Assembly (NCBI GenBank): GCA_963697915.1
Contig: OY969103.1
Coordinates: 744,001 to 808,000, forward strand
DNA length: 64,000 nt
Origin: VRUE01 sp963697915
Lineage (GTDB): Bacteria > Actinomycetota > Thermoleophilia > Solirubrobacterales > 70-9
Direction of reading: 5' to 3'
Below the pieces are notes generated by a model. It saw nothing but the letters and a program-made list of their open reading frames with translations. It searched no databases and was not told where the DNA came from. Shown here piece after piece: positions 28,925 through 36,716 of this stretch. The position numbers were made by a program, and so were the translations under genes. Position 1 is the first letter of the stretch; every line of letters starts with the position of its first letter.

Positions 28925-29452
28925 CTACGGAGGCGCTGGCTCTGCGGGGGCGTCGGCGCCCGGTGGCGCCAGCTCGAGCTGCCACCAGCCGACGTCGCGC
29001 CAGGCGCCGGCCTTCCACCCGATCCGGGGGTAGAGGGCGACGCGGACGAAGCCGAGGCTCTCGTGCAGGGCGACGCTGGCCTCGTTGGGCAGGGTGATCC
29101 CGGCGAGAGCGACCTGGAAGCCCTGTCGGCGCAGGCGCTCGAACAGCTCGCCGTAGAGGGCGCGTCCCAGGCCGCGGCGGCGCTGGCCCGGGGCGACGAA
29201 GATCGAGACGTTGACCGCCCAGCGGTAGGCGGCGCGCTCCCGGTGGGGGGCGGCGTAGGCATAGCCGACCACCTCGCCGTCGAGCTCGGCGACCAGCCAG
29301 GGGTGGGTGGCGGAGAGGCGCGCGATCCGCTCGGCCATCTCGGCCGCGGTCGGCGGCTCGTCCTCGAAGGAGACGGGGCTGCCGGCAACGTGCGGGGCGT
29401 AGAGCGCGGCACAGGCGGCCGCGTCGTGGTCCGGATCGGCGCCGCGGATCAG
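28925..29452 (-). CDS. GNAT N-acetyltransferase (phosphinothricin acetyltransferase-like)
   Basis: 175 residues if CTG at 29452 is the start; the first ATG in frame (29338) would remove the N-terminal strand and helix that the family needs. The extended N-terminus reads LIRGADPDHDAAACAALYAP then SPVSFEDEPPTAAEM, typical of the PAT/bar-like group. The acetyl-CoA loop is APGQRRRGLGRAL (Q/RxxGxG/A) and ALHESLGFVRVALYPRIGWK ends the fold. The CTG overlaps the TGA of the MerR gene as CTGA, like many coupled pairs in this window. It acetylates an amine; substrate unknown. Confidence 0.85.
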   Translation of the reverse strand: MIRGADPDHDAAACAALYAPHVAGSPVSFEDEPPTAAEMAERIARLSATHPWLVAELDGEVVGYAYAAPHRERAAYRWAVNVSIFVAPGQRRRGLGRALYGELFERLRRQGFQVALAGITLPNEASVALHESLGFVRVALYPRIGWKAGAWRDVGWWQLELAPPGADAPAEPAPP

Positions 29453-30297
29453 GCGAACGCCTGCGTCGCGCGGCGGCGCAGGTCGGCGTTGAGCATCCCC
29501 GTCACTTCGCTGGGGCGCTCGCCCGCGGTGGGGATCGCGTCGCCGATCAGGCCGCTGGCGCGGAAGCCGTAGAGCGGTGCGTCAAAGCCGGCCTCGCGGA
29601 TCCTGCGCACGAGCTGGACGGCGGCGCGGGTCTCGGCGCCGGGCCCGCAGAGGACGATCGCGGTCGGTTCGAGGGCGCCGAGGGCGCGCTCCATCCGCTC
29701 CTCGCCGAGCTCGTGGGAGAGCGTCAGCACGCGGAAGCCGGCGCGGCGCAGGGCGAGGTCGAGGGCTTGGGTGTGGACCGTCTCGGCCTCCGAGTCGCGG
29801 CTCGAGTCGAGCAGCAGGATGCCGGCGGGACGGGAGGCGGTGGAGGCGAGGCGGCGGGCGCCATGCAGCCAGCCGGCAGCCCAGCGGGCGGCGAACTCGA
29901 GCTCGGCCTCACGCTCGGGGTCGGCGGCGAGCCGGTCGATCGCGGGCAGCAGCATCTCCTCCACGGTCCGCTCCAGCGGCCGGATCGCGAGGCTCTCCTC
30001 GATCGCCCGGTCGGCGGCCTCCTCGTCGAACCCGGTGAAGGCGGCGAGCAGGCCCTCGCCGCTGGCCGGCGCCTCCTGGCGCTGCTGGGCCAGCTGGATC
30101 GCCGAGGAGATGTTGCCGGTCTCGGCGAGCGCGTCGCGCAGGGTCTGCAGCTCGACCAGCTCGTAGTTACGGTGGTTGCCCGGCGTCCGCTTCGGCGTCG
30201 GGAAGCCGTAGCGCCGCTCCCAGCTGCGCAGCGTGTTGGGGCTGACGCCCAGAACTTCCGCGGCTGCGTTGGTCCGGATACCTGGCATGCGCGGCAT
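29449..30297 (-). CDS. MerR-family regulator with degenerate B12-binding-like domain
   Basis: 282 residues. The N-terminal MerR helix-turn-helix (RTNAAAEVLGVSPNTLRSWE, then RRYGFPTPKR) is followed by a helical region and a C-terminal Rossmann-like domain as in CarH/LitR proteins. The cobalamin-contact motif DxHxxG is not apparent (DSEAETVHTQALDLA), and so is any clear Wx9EH, suggesting a light/B12-independent paralogue. It probably dimerises or tetramerises to repress target genes. It is followed by the acetyltransferase in a coupled arrangement. Confidence 0.85.
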   Translation of the reverse strand: MPRMPGIRTNAAAEVLGVSPNTLRSWERRYGFPTPKRTPGNHRNYELVELQTLRDALAETGNISSAIQLAQQRQEAPASGEGLLAAFTGFDEEAADRAIEESLAIRPLERTVEEMLLPAIDRLAADPEREAELEFAARWAAGWLHGARRLASTASRPAGILLLDSSRDSEAETVHTQALDLALRRAGFRVLTLSHELGEERMERALGALEPTAIVLCGPGAETRAAVQLVRRIREAGFDAPLYGFRASGLIGDAIPTAGERPSEVTGMLNADLRRRATQAFA

Positions 30298-30351
30298 TCT
30301 GGCACCCGATTCGCGGGTTTACACCAGTTATGGACAGATTTCGCGAATCTG

Positions 30352-31116
30352 TCAGCGATCTTGCAAAAGGCCTACGCCCACCGGCTGGCCGACCGAGCGC
30401 GCCCGCCACATCGCCTCGTCGGCCCTGTGCAGCAGGGCCTCGGCGCTGTCGCCGTGCTCGGGACAGGCGACGACGCCGGCCGAAATCCCGATCCGCAGCC
30501 CCCCCGCCGCCTCGAGCTCGTCGAGCTGGCTGAGCAGCCGCTCGGCCATCTGCACGCCGCCGACCGTGTCCTGCCCCGGGGCGAGGACGCAGAGGGCGTC
30601 CTCCTCGAGCCGGAAGGTCTCGTCGACCAGGCGGACGCTCTCGCCGAGCGCCGCGCCGGTCACCGCCAGCGCCGTCTCGCGACCGCCCGCCTCGCCGTTG
30701 CGGGCACCCGGGCCCTCGACGTCGAAGACGACCAGGGCGAAGGGCTGCTCGTAGCGCCGCTGGCACTCGAGCAGCTGGTCGAGCCGGCGGCGCATCTGGC
30801 CGGCCCTGAAGAGGCTCGGGTGGCCGGTCGGCTCGGTCTCGACCTCGGCCAGCTCCGCGACCTCGGCCGCCTCCGCGGCTTCGGCGGCGACGCCGTCGTC
30901 CCACTCCCAGAGCGTGCCGACCGCGGTCGCGGTCACCGAGCCGAACTCCTCGGCCAGTTTCTGGGCGGCGGCGGCGAACAAGCCGGCGTCGCTGCCCGCC
31001 ATCTCCTCGTGCAACTTGCCGAGCAGCGAGGCCTGCAGCACGGAGACTTCGCGGGCCAGCTTGCCGGCGCCGGGCGCGCCGCCCTGACCGGTGTCTATGG
31101 CCGTATCCGTCGCCAC
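30352..31116 (-). CDS. Degenerate GGDEF-domain protein
   Basis: 254 residues. The N-terminal ~95 residues are helical with an Ala/Glu repeat (AAEAAEAAEVAELAEVE). The C-terminal half has the GGDEF fold: FALVVFDVEG, then the signature position is occupied by RLEEDALCVLAPG instead of RxGGDEFxxL, and the end HADEAMWRARSVG is kept. Without the GGDEF residues it is unlikely to make c-di-GMP and may be a receptor or scaffold. It is monocistronic and lies between the MerR gene and a divergent hydrolase. Confidence 0.82.
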   Translation of the reverse strand: MATDTAIDTGQGGAPGAGKLAREVSVLQASLLGKLHEEMAGSDAGLFAAAAQKLAEEFGSVTATAVGTLWEWDDGVAAEAAEAAEVAELAEVETEPTGHPSLFRAGQMRRRLDQLLECQRRYEQPFALVVFDVEGPGARNGEAGGRETALAVTGAALGESVRLVDETFRLEEDALCVLAPGQDTVGGVQMAERLLSQLDELEAAGGLRIGISAGVVACPEHGDSAEALLHRADEAMWRARSVGQPVGVGLLQDR

Positions 31117-31225
31117 GCCGAGACCTTGTCGAAGCGGGCGGACGCCATCCCGCCAGAAAACCGCAATTTGCGAGGCGACACCCGTCTAGGTGAAATGGCC
31201 AGTTCGCCGCGGGTATGGTGGCCCG

Positions 31226-32404
31226 GTGGAGGCGGCCGAGACCGGATCGGGGGGTGAGAGCTGGCTGCGCCGGCGCCGCTGGTGGCTGCTCGGCGGCCTG
31301 GTCCTGCTCGCCGCCCTCGCGATCGGCGCCGCGACCGCCTGGCACTTCTCCGCCGGGCCCCTCGTCCCCGAGCACCTCGACTGGCCCGAAGACGTGGCCG
31401 TCGAGCGGGTGGCGGAGGATCGGGTCGTCCTCTCCCGCTCCGAAGACAGCGAACGCCCGGGTGTCTTCGGGCTCGCCTGGCAGAGCGGCCACGCCGTGGT
31501 CGGCGCCGTCCTCGCCAGCGACGAGGAGACGGTGACGCGGCGGCTGCGCGAGGTGCGCGGCTACCTGGTGCCCGGGATGGACGTCGCGGTTGGACGCGTC
31601 TACTCGGGCGACCCGCGGCAGGCGCTCGGCCTGCCCTTCTCCGAAGTGCCGGTCCGCGGCGAGCTGGGGCCGATGCCGGCCTGGCGCATTCCCGGGCGCG
31701 GCGACACCTGGGCGATCGTCGTGCACGGGATCAACAGCAGCCCCGAGGACGTCCTCGCCCCCGTCCCCGCCCTGCACCGGGCCGGGCTGCCGACGCTGCT
31801 GATCACCTACCGCGAGGACCTCGGCGCGCCGCCCAGCCCCGACGGCCTCCACCACATGGGCCAGACCGAGTGGCGCGACCTCGAGGCCGCCGCCGAGTAC
31901 GCGCTGGAGCGCGGCGCCAGGCGGCTCGTCCTCGTCGGCTACTCGATGGGCGGCGCCCTGATCACCCAGTTCATGCAGCGCTCGGCACTGGCGCCGCGCG
32001 TCGCCGGCCTCGTCCTCGACGCCCCGGTCCTCGACTGGCAGGAGACGATCGCCTTCCACGCCACCGAGATGGGGCTGCCAGCCGTAAGCGCGAAGCCGGT
32101 CGAGTGGGCGGTCGGCGCCCGCGTCGACGCCGACTGGGAGAGCCTCGACGCGCTCGACCACACCGACGACCTGCAGCTGCCGATCCTGCTCTTCCACGGC
32201 GGCGAGGACGACGTCGTCCCGATCGCGACCAGTGAAGACCTCGCCGCCGAGCTGCCGCGCTGGGTCACCTACCACCGTTCGCCGCGAGCCGGTCACTGCC
32301 AGGCCTGGAACGTCGACCCGGCGCTCTACGAACGCCGCCTCACCCGCTTCCTCGCCGATGTCGGCGCGGTCGCGCCGCTCAGTCCAGCGCGCGGCGGCCG
32401 CTGA
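31226..32404 (+). CDS. Membrane-anchored alpha/beta hydrolase
   Basis: 392 residues from GTG 31226 (GTG 31190 also possible). An N-terminal membrane helix (WWLLGGLVLLAALAIGAA) anchors an extracytoplasmic hydrolase. The oxyanion region VHGINSSPED, nucleophile elbow LVGYSMGGALI (Ser), acid in HGGEDDVVP and catalytic His in RAGHCQAWN are all present. The first ~130 residues after the helix form an extra domain. It probably hydrolyses an ester or amide at the cell surface. Its end overlaps the convergent recR gene by 26 bases. Confidence 0.88.
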   Translation: MEAAETGSGGESWLRRRRWWLLGGLVLLAALAIGAATAWHFSAGPLVPEHLDWPEDVAVERVAEDRVVLSRSEDSERPGVFGLAWQSGHAVVGAVLASDEETVTRRLREVRGYLVPGMDVAVGRVYSGDPRQALGLPFSEVPVRGELGPMPAWRIPGRGDTWAIVVHGINSSPEDVLAPVPALHRAGLPTLLITYREDLGAPPSPDGLHHMGQTEWRDLEAAAEYALERGARRLVLVGYSMGGALITQFMQRSALAPRVAGLVLDAPVLDWQETIAFHATEMGLPAVSAKPVEWAVGARVDADWESLDALDHTDDLQLPILLFHGGEDDVVPIATSEDLAAELPRWVTYHRSPRAGHCQAWNVDPALYERRLTRFLADVGAVAPLSPARGGR

Positions 32405-32981
32405 ACGCCTTGCCGAGCGTGACCTCGTCGGCGTGCTCGAGGTCGGCGCCGACCGGCAGGCCGCTGGCCAGGCGGGTGACCGTGACCCGGCCGCGCAGCT
32501 GCTCGGCGATGTAGAGGGCGGTCGCCTCGCCGGTCGTCGTCGGGTTGGTGGCGAGGACGACCTCGCGGACGTCGCCCTCGTCGACGCGGCGCAGCAGCTC
32601 GGCGATCTTGAGGTCGTCGGCATCGACCCCGTCGATCGGCGAGAGGGCGCCGCCGAGCACGTGGTAGAGGCCGCGGTACTCATGGGTGCGCTCGATCGGG
32701 ATCACGTCGGCGGGCTCCTCGACCACGCAGATCGTCTCCTGGTCGCGGCCCGAGTCGGCGCAGATCCGGCAGAGCGGCCCCTCGGCGAGGTTGAAGCAGC
32801 GCTCGCAGAGGCCGACCCGCTCCTTGACCTGGCGGATCGCGGCGGCGAGCGCCGTCGACTCCTCGTCGGGGGCGCGGAGGATGTGGAAGGCGAGCCGCTG
32901 GGCGGTGCGCTGGCCGATCCCGGGCAGCCGCGAGAGCTCGGCGACCAGGCGGGAGAGCGGCGCCGGGCCCTCGGCGCTCAA
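32379..32981 (-). CDS. recR: Recombination mediator RecR
   Basis: 200 residues. The helix-hairpin-helix region is LSRLPGIGQRTAQRLAFHIL, the zinc finger is CERCFNLAEGPLCRIC and the Toprim domain begins ICVVEEPADVIPIE. With RecF and RecO it loads RecA at gaps. The start is TTG 32981, which overlaps the TGA of the upstream GMC gene as TTGA. It is the last gene of the dnaX-ybaB-GMC-recR operon. Confidence 0.96.
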   Translation of the reverse strand: MSAEGPAPLSRLVAELSRLPGIGQRTAQRLAFHILRAPDEESTALAAAIRQVKERVGLCERCFNLAEGPLCRICADSGRDQETICVVEEPADVIPIERTHEYRGLYHVLGGALSPIDGVDADDLKIAELLRRVDEGDVREVVLATNPTTTGEATALYIAEQLRGRVTVTRLASGLPVGADLEHADEVTLGKAFSGRRALD

Positions 32982-34567
32982 CTGACCGCCTCGCCCCGCT
33001 CAGCCTCGAGCGGGGCGGCGCCGCGGATCAGGTCGGCGGCGCGCTCGGCGATCGCGATCGTCGGCGCGTTGGTGTTGCCGCGCGGCACCGTCGGCAACAC
33101 CGAGGCGTCGACGACGCGCAGCCCCTCGAGCCCCTCGACCCGCAGCTCGGCGTCGACGACCGAGCCGAGCGCGCAGGTGCCGACCGGGTGGTAGATCGGG
33201 AAGGTCGTCGCCGCCAGGTGCGCGCGCAGGGCGTCGTCACCGCCGCCGGCCGGCACCGTGGTCGGCTCGGCGCAGTAGGGCGCCAACGCCGGCTGGGCGC
33301 AGATCTCCTCCAGCAGCCGCAGCCCCGCGACCATGCGCTCGGCATCGGCCTCCTCGGCGTAGAACCCGTCGCGGACCACCGGTTTGGCGCTCGGGTCTTT
33401 CGAGGCGAGCCGCACGCTGCCGCGGCTCCGCGGGGTGAGCAGGCAGACCGAGACCCAGACGCCGTGGCCGTCGGGGTCCCCCAGGCCCTCTTCGACGATC
33501 TGGATCGGGGCGACGTGGAACTGCACGTCGGGGGCGGGAGCCCCCGCCTCGACCCGGGCGAAGCCCCCCGATTCGGCCATGTTGGAGGCGAAGGGGCCGG
33601 TCTGGGTCGCCATGAACTCCTCCAGCGCCGCCGGCTCCCGCGCGGTCAAGAGGCTCTCGGGCTCGGGCGTCGCCCAGACCTCGTAGGCGCAGGGGTGGTC
33701 GCTGAGGTTGGCGCCGACCGCGGGCTGATCAAGCAGGACCTCGATGTCGCGCATCGCCAGGTGCTCAGCCGGGCCGACTCCGGAGAGCATCAGCAGCTGC
33801 GGCGAGTTGAAGGAGCCGCCGCAGAGGATCGTCTCGCGCTCGGCGCGCAGCTCCTGCTTCTCGCCCAGCCGGCTGGCCTCGACGCCGACCGCTCGACTGC
33901 CCTCGAAGAGCACCCGCTCGACGTGCATGAAGGGCATCACGGTCAGGTTCGGCCGCTCCGCCGCCGGGTGCAGGTAGGCGACGGCGCAGCTGGCCCGCAG
34001 CCCGCCCCGCTGGGTCAGCTGGTACATGCCGGCGCCTTCCTGCTCGGCGCCGTTGAAGTCCTCGTTGCGGGGCAGTCCCGCTTCGACCGCGGCCTCGACG
34101 AAGGCCGGCGTGATCTTGTTGCCGGAGCGCTGGTCGGAGACCGGCAGCGGGCCGCCGACCCCGTGCCACTGCGAGGCGCCGCGCTCGTTGTCCTCGGACT
34201 TGAGGAAGTAGGGAAAGAGGTCGTCCCAGCCCCAGCCGGGCACCCCCCACCCGTCGTAGTCGAGCGGGTTGCCGCGGATGTAGACCATCGCGTTGATCGA
34301 GGAGGAGCCGCCGAGCACCTTTCCGCGCGGCAGCGAGATGCGGCGGTTGTTGCAGTTCGGCTCCGGCGCGGTCCAGTAGCCCCAGTCGACGTCGGTGCCG
34401 GCCAGTTTCAGGTAGCCGAGCGGGACGTGGATGTTCTCCTTCGTGTCCGGCGGGCCGGCCTCGAGCAGGAGGACGCTGACGTCGGGGTCCTCGGAGAGGC
34501 GCGCCGCGAGCACGCAGCCGGCCGAGCCGGCGCCGACGATCACGTAGTCGTACATGGGGCTGCTCAC
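32978..34567 (-). CDS. GMC-family FAD-dependent oxidoreductase (choline dehydrogenase-like)
   Basis: 529 residues. The FAD-binding N-terminus is YVIVGAGSAGCVLAARLSE; the GMC signatures are GKVLGGSSSINAMVYIRG and GSFNSPQLLMLSGVGP. The active-site His is in FPIYHPVGTCALG and the C-terminal Asn in RGNTNAPTIAIAE. It oxidises an alcohol, possibly choline or a polyol. It sits between ybaB and recR with four-base overlaps at both ends (GTGA and TTGA), unexpected for this otherwise conserved DNA-metabolism cluster. Confidence 0.95.
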   Translation of the reverse strand: MSSPMYDYVIVGAGSAGCVLAARLSEDPDVSVLLLEAGPPDTKENIHVPLGYLKLAGTDVDWGYWTAPEPNCNNRRISLPRGKVLGGSSSINAMVYIRGNPLDYDGWGVPGWGWDDLFPYFLKSEDNERGASQWHGVGGPLPVSDQRSGNKITPAFVEAAVEAGLPRNEDFNGAEQEGAGMYQLTQRGGLRASCAVAYLHPAAERPNLTVMPFMHVERVLFEGSRAVGVEASRLGEKQELRAERETILCGGSFNSPQLLMLSGVGPAEHLAMRDIEVLLDQPAVGANLSDHPCAYEVWATPEPESLLTAREPAALEEFMATQTGPFASNMAESGGFARVEAGAPAPDVQFHVAPIQIVEEGLGDPDGHGVWVSVCLLTPRSRGSVRLASKDPSAKPVVRDGFYAEEADAERMVAGLRLLEEICAQPALAPYCAEPTTVPAGGGDDALRAHLAATTFPIYHPVGTCALGSVVDAELRVEGLEGLRVVDASVLPTVPRGNTNAPTIAIAERAADLIRGAAPLEAERGEAVS

Positions 34568-34902
34568 ATCCCGGGCAGGCCGCCCATGCCGCCGAGGCCT
34601 GGGATCCCGCCCATCTTCGACCCGGCCAGGTCCTGGGCGGCGCGCAGCGCCTCGTTGACCGCGGCCTGGACCATGTCGGCGAGCATCTCGGCCTCCTCGG
34701 GATCGATCGCCTCGGGGTCGATGACGATCTCCCGCAGGGTCAGGTCGCCGCCCATCTTGACCTTGACCATGCCGCCGCCGGCGCTGGCCTCGACCACCTC
34801 ATCCTTGAGCTGCTCCTGCGCTTTCATCATCTCCGCCTGCATCTGCTGCGCCTGTTTCATCAGGGCGTTCACGTCGAAGCCCCCGGGGCCACCCCTTGCC
34901 AT
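34564..34902 (-). CDS. YbaB/EbfC nucleoid-associated protein
   Basis: 112 residues. The central helix is rich in Met and Gln (MKQAQQMQAEMMKAQEQLKD), followed by the beta strands of the YbaB fold (GGGMVKVKMGGDLTLREIVI) and a Gly/Met-rich tail. It forms a dimeric tweezer that binds DNA. GGAGG precedes the ATG, overlapping the dnaX end. Co-occurrence with dnaX and recR is widely conserved. Confidence 0.95.
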   Translation of the reverse strand: MARGGPGGFDVNALMKQAQQMQAEMMKAQEQLKDEVVEASAGGGMVKVKMGGDLTLREIVIDPEAIDPEEAEMLADMVQAAVNEALRAAQDLAGSKMGGIPGLGGMGGLPGM

Positions 34903-34904
34903 CG

Positions 34905-36680
34905 TTAACCGACCTCCTCCGCGTCGAACTCGCTCTTGATCTTGTCCAGTAGGGCCGCACGATCGCCGCCCGCCTCGGCGAGAGGAGCGTCCCGCGGCGG
35001 CTCCTCGGCCGCCGTCTCCGCACCGTCGACGACGACGTAGACCGGCCGCAACCGCTGTCCCACAACGGTCTCCATAGCCACCACCAACTGCTCCCGCTTG
35101 TCCGGCGCCTCCGCCTTGCGTTTGTTGAAAGTCGCGTTCGCCGGGAACCCCACCGTCAACTCCCCGTCGTCCAACCCCACCGGCCGCGCCCCCTCGAAAG
35201 AAGCCGCCAACGCCGGCGCTGTCTGCAAGAGCTGATCGAGCACCGCCGGCCAAACCTTGACGACCTCATCCATCCCAAGCTCCCCAGCAGCCCGCGGCGG
35301 TTGCGACTCAGCCACCTCCGCCGGCATCTCTGGCTCGGGCTCCGCCACGTCCGCTGGCGCCTCTGGCTCGGGCTCCACCACCTCGGCCGGGGCATCTTGC
35401 TCAGCCAATTTCGTCTCTGTCGCGGGTGGCGCGGTAGGGGGAACCGCCCCTGAGGAAGCTTTAGCTACCGGAGGGGGCGGTGGGTCCCCTGCCGCGACAG
35501 GACCCGCGACCCCAGCGCCCGGTCCCTGCTGCTCGAGCTTCTCGATCCTCCTAAGCAACCCCTCAGTCGAGGGATCGAGGTCAGGCCGCGCAGCCTTCAA
35601 AAGTGCGATCTCGACAGCCATCCGAGCGTCATCGCCCTCTCTGACGGCAGTGAGCGCGTTAGCGAGCTCGTCGATCGTCCGCACCAGAGTCGCCGCCCCG
35701 ATCCCCTGCGCCTGCGCCTGCATCCGCCCCTCGTCGGTAGCGGTGACGACAAAGGTGTTCGGCACCTCCCCCAACGTCTGGGTAACCAGCAGATGCCGCA
35801 GGTGCGCAAGCAGATCCCGAGCGAACTGCGAGGGGTCGCGACCGGAGCGCGCCATCTCCTCGACCCCGAGCAGGACCCCCTTCGGGTCCGCCGCGATCAC
35901 CGCGTCGACGGCGCCGAAGAGCAGCTCGGCGTCGGCGGCCCCGAGCAGCTGCAGGACATCGTCGAGGACGATCTGGCTGCCGCCGAAGGCGACCAACTGG
36001 TCGAGCGTGCCGAGCGCGTCGCGGAAGCTGCCCGAGGCGGAGCGGGCGATCGTCGCCGTCGCCCCGGCGTCGACCTCGATGCCCTCCGCCGCCGCGACCC
36101 GGGTCAGCACCTCGGAGATCTGCTCCAGCGAGGGGCGCTGGAAGTCGAAGCGCTGGCAGCGGTCGGCGATCGTCGCCATCACCTTGTGCGACTCGGTGGT
36201 CGCCAGGACGAAGACGGTGTTCGGCGGTGGCTCCTCGAGCGTCTTGAGGAAGGCGTTCCAGGCCTCTTTGGTCAGCATGTGGGCCTCGTCGAGGATGTAG
36301 ACCTTCCAGCGGCCGCCGGTCGGCGCGTAGGCGACCCGCTCGCGCAGGTCGCGCACGTCGTCGACCGAGCGGTTGGAGGCGGCGTCCATCTCGATCACGT
36401 CGATCGAGGTGCCGGCGGCGATCGTCCGGCAGGACTCGCATTCGCCGCAGGGTGTGACGGTCGGCCCGCCGCGCTCGCAGTTGAGCGAGCGGGCGAGGAT
36501 CTTCGCCATCGAGGTCTTGCCGGTCCCGCGCGAGCCGACGAAGAGGTAGGCGTGGTGGACCTTGTCGCCCTCGACCGCGTTGCGCAGGGTGCGGACGACG
36601 TGCTGCTGGCCGACCACCTGGTCGAACGAACCGGGGCGGTGACGGCGGTAGAGGGAGGTCGAATCGCTGGTCGGCGGCAC
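34905..36680 (-). CDS. dnaX: DNA polymerase III subunit gamma/tau, carrying an internal hairpin element
   Basis: 591 residues from GTG 36680 (N-terminus VPPTSDSTSLYRRHRPGSFD). It is the clamp-loader ATPase: Walker A VGSRGTGKTSMAK, zinc finger Cys in LNCERG...CGECESC, and ILDEAHMLTKEAWNA. After the collar domain the C-terminal region is Pro/Ala/Glu-rich. In it, 35419-35510 is a 92-base hairpin element that also occurs in the radical SAM gene; here it encodes a Pro/Ala-rich stretch (GDPPPPPVAKASSGAVPP). The repeated Glu-Pro segment that follows (EAPADVAEPEPEMPAEVAE) is a second low-complexity part. Confidence 0.95.
   Translation of the reverse strand: MPPTSDSTSLYRRHRPGSFDQVVGQQHVVRTLRNAVEGDKVHHAYLFVGSRGTGKTSMAKILARSLNCERGGPTVTPCGECESCRTIAAGTSIDVIEMDAASNRSVDDVRDLRERVAYAPTGGRWKVYILDEAHMLTKEAWNAFLKTLEEPPPNTVFVLATTESHKVMATIADRCQRFDFQRPSLEQISEVLTRVAAAEGIEVDAGATATIARSASGSFRDALGTLDQLVAFGGSQIVLDDVLQLLGAADAELLFGAVDAVIAADPKGVLLGVEEMARSGRDPSQFARDLLAHLRHLLVTQTLGEVPNTFVVTATDEGRMQAQAQGIGAATLVRTIDELANALTAVREGDDARMAVEIALLKAARPDLDPSTEGLLRRIEKLEQQGPGAGVAGPVAAGDPPPPPVAKASSGAVPPTAPPATETKLAEQDAPAEVVEPEPEAPADVAEPEPEMPAEVAESQPPRAAGELGMDEVVKVWPAVLDQLLQTAPALAASFEGARPVGLDDGELTVGFPANATFNKRKAEAPDKREQLVVAMETVVGQRLRPVYVVVDGAETAAEEPPRDAPLAEAGGDRAALLDKIKSEFDAEEVG
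35419..35510. repeat. 92-bp palindromic hairpin element, copy A (inside dnaX)
   Basis: On the plus strand, outer stem GTCGCGGGT/ACCCGCGAC (9 bp), middle stem of 11 bp (positions 12-22 with 68-78 of the element) and inner stem of 9 bp (25-33 with 55-63) enclose a 21-base apex (GAGGAAGCTTTAGCTACCGG plus A). It matches copy B (60130-60221, minus strand) at 78 of 92 positions. Twelve of 14 differences are paired compensatory changes. dnaX reads it from the strand opposite to the one read in the other host gene. Confidence 0.85.
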
Positions 36681-36716
36681 TGCGGCCAGTGTATCTGCGC
36701 CGATACCGTGCGCCGG

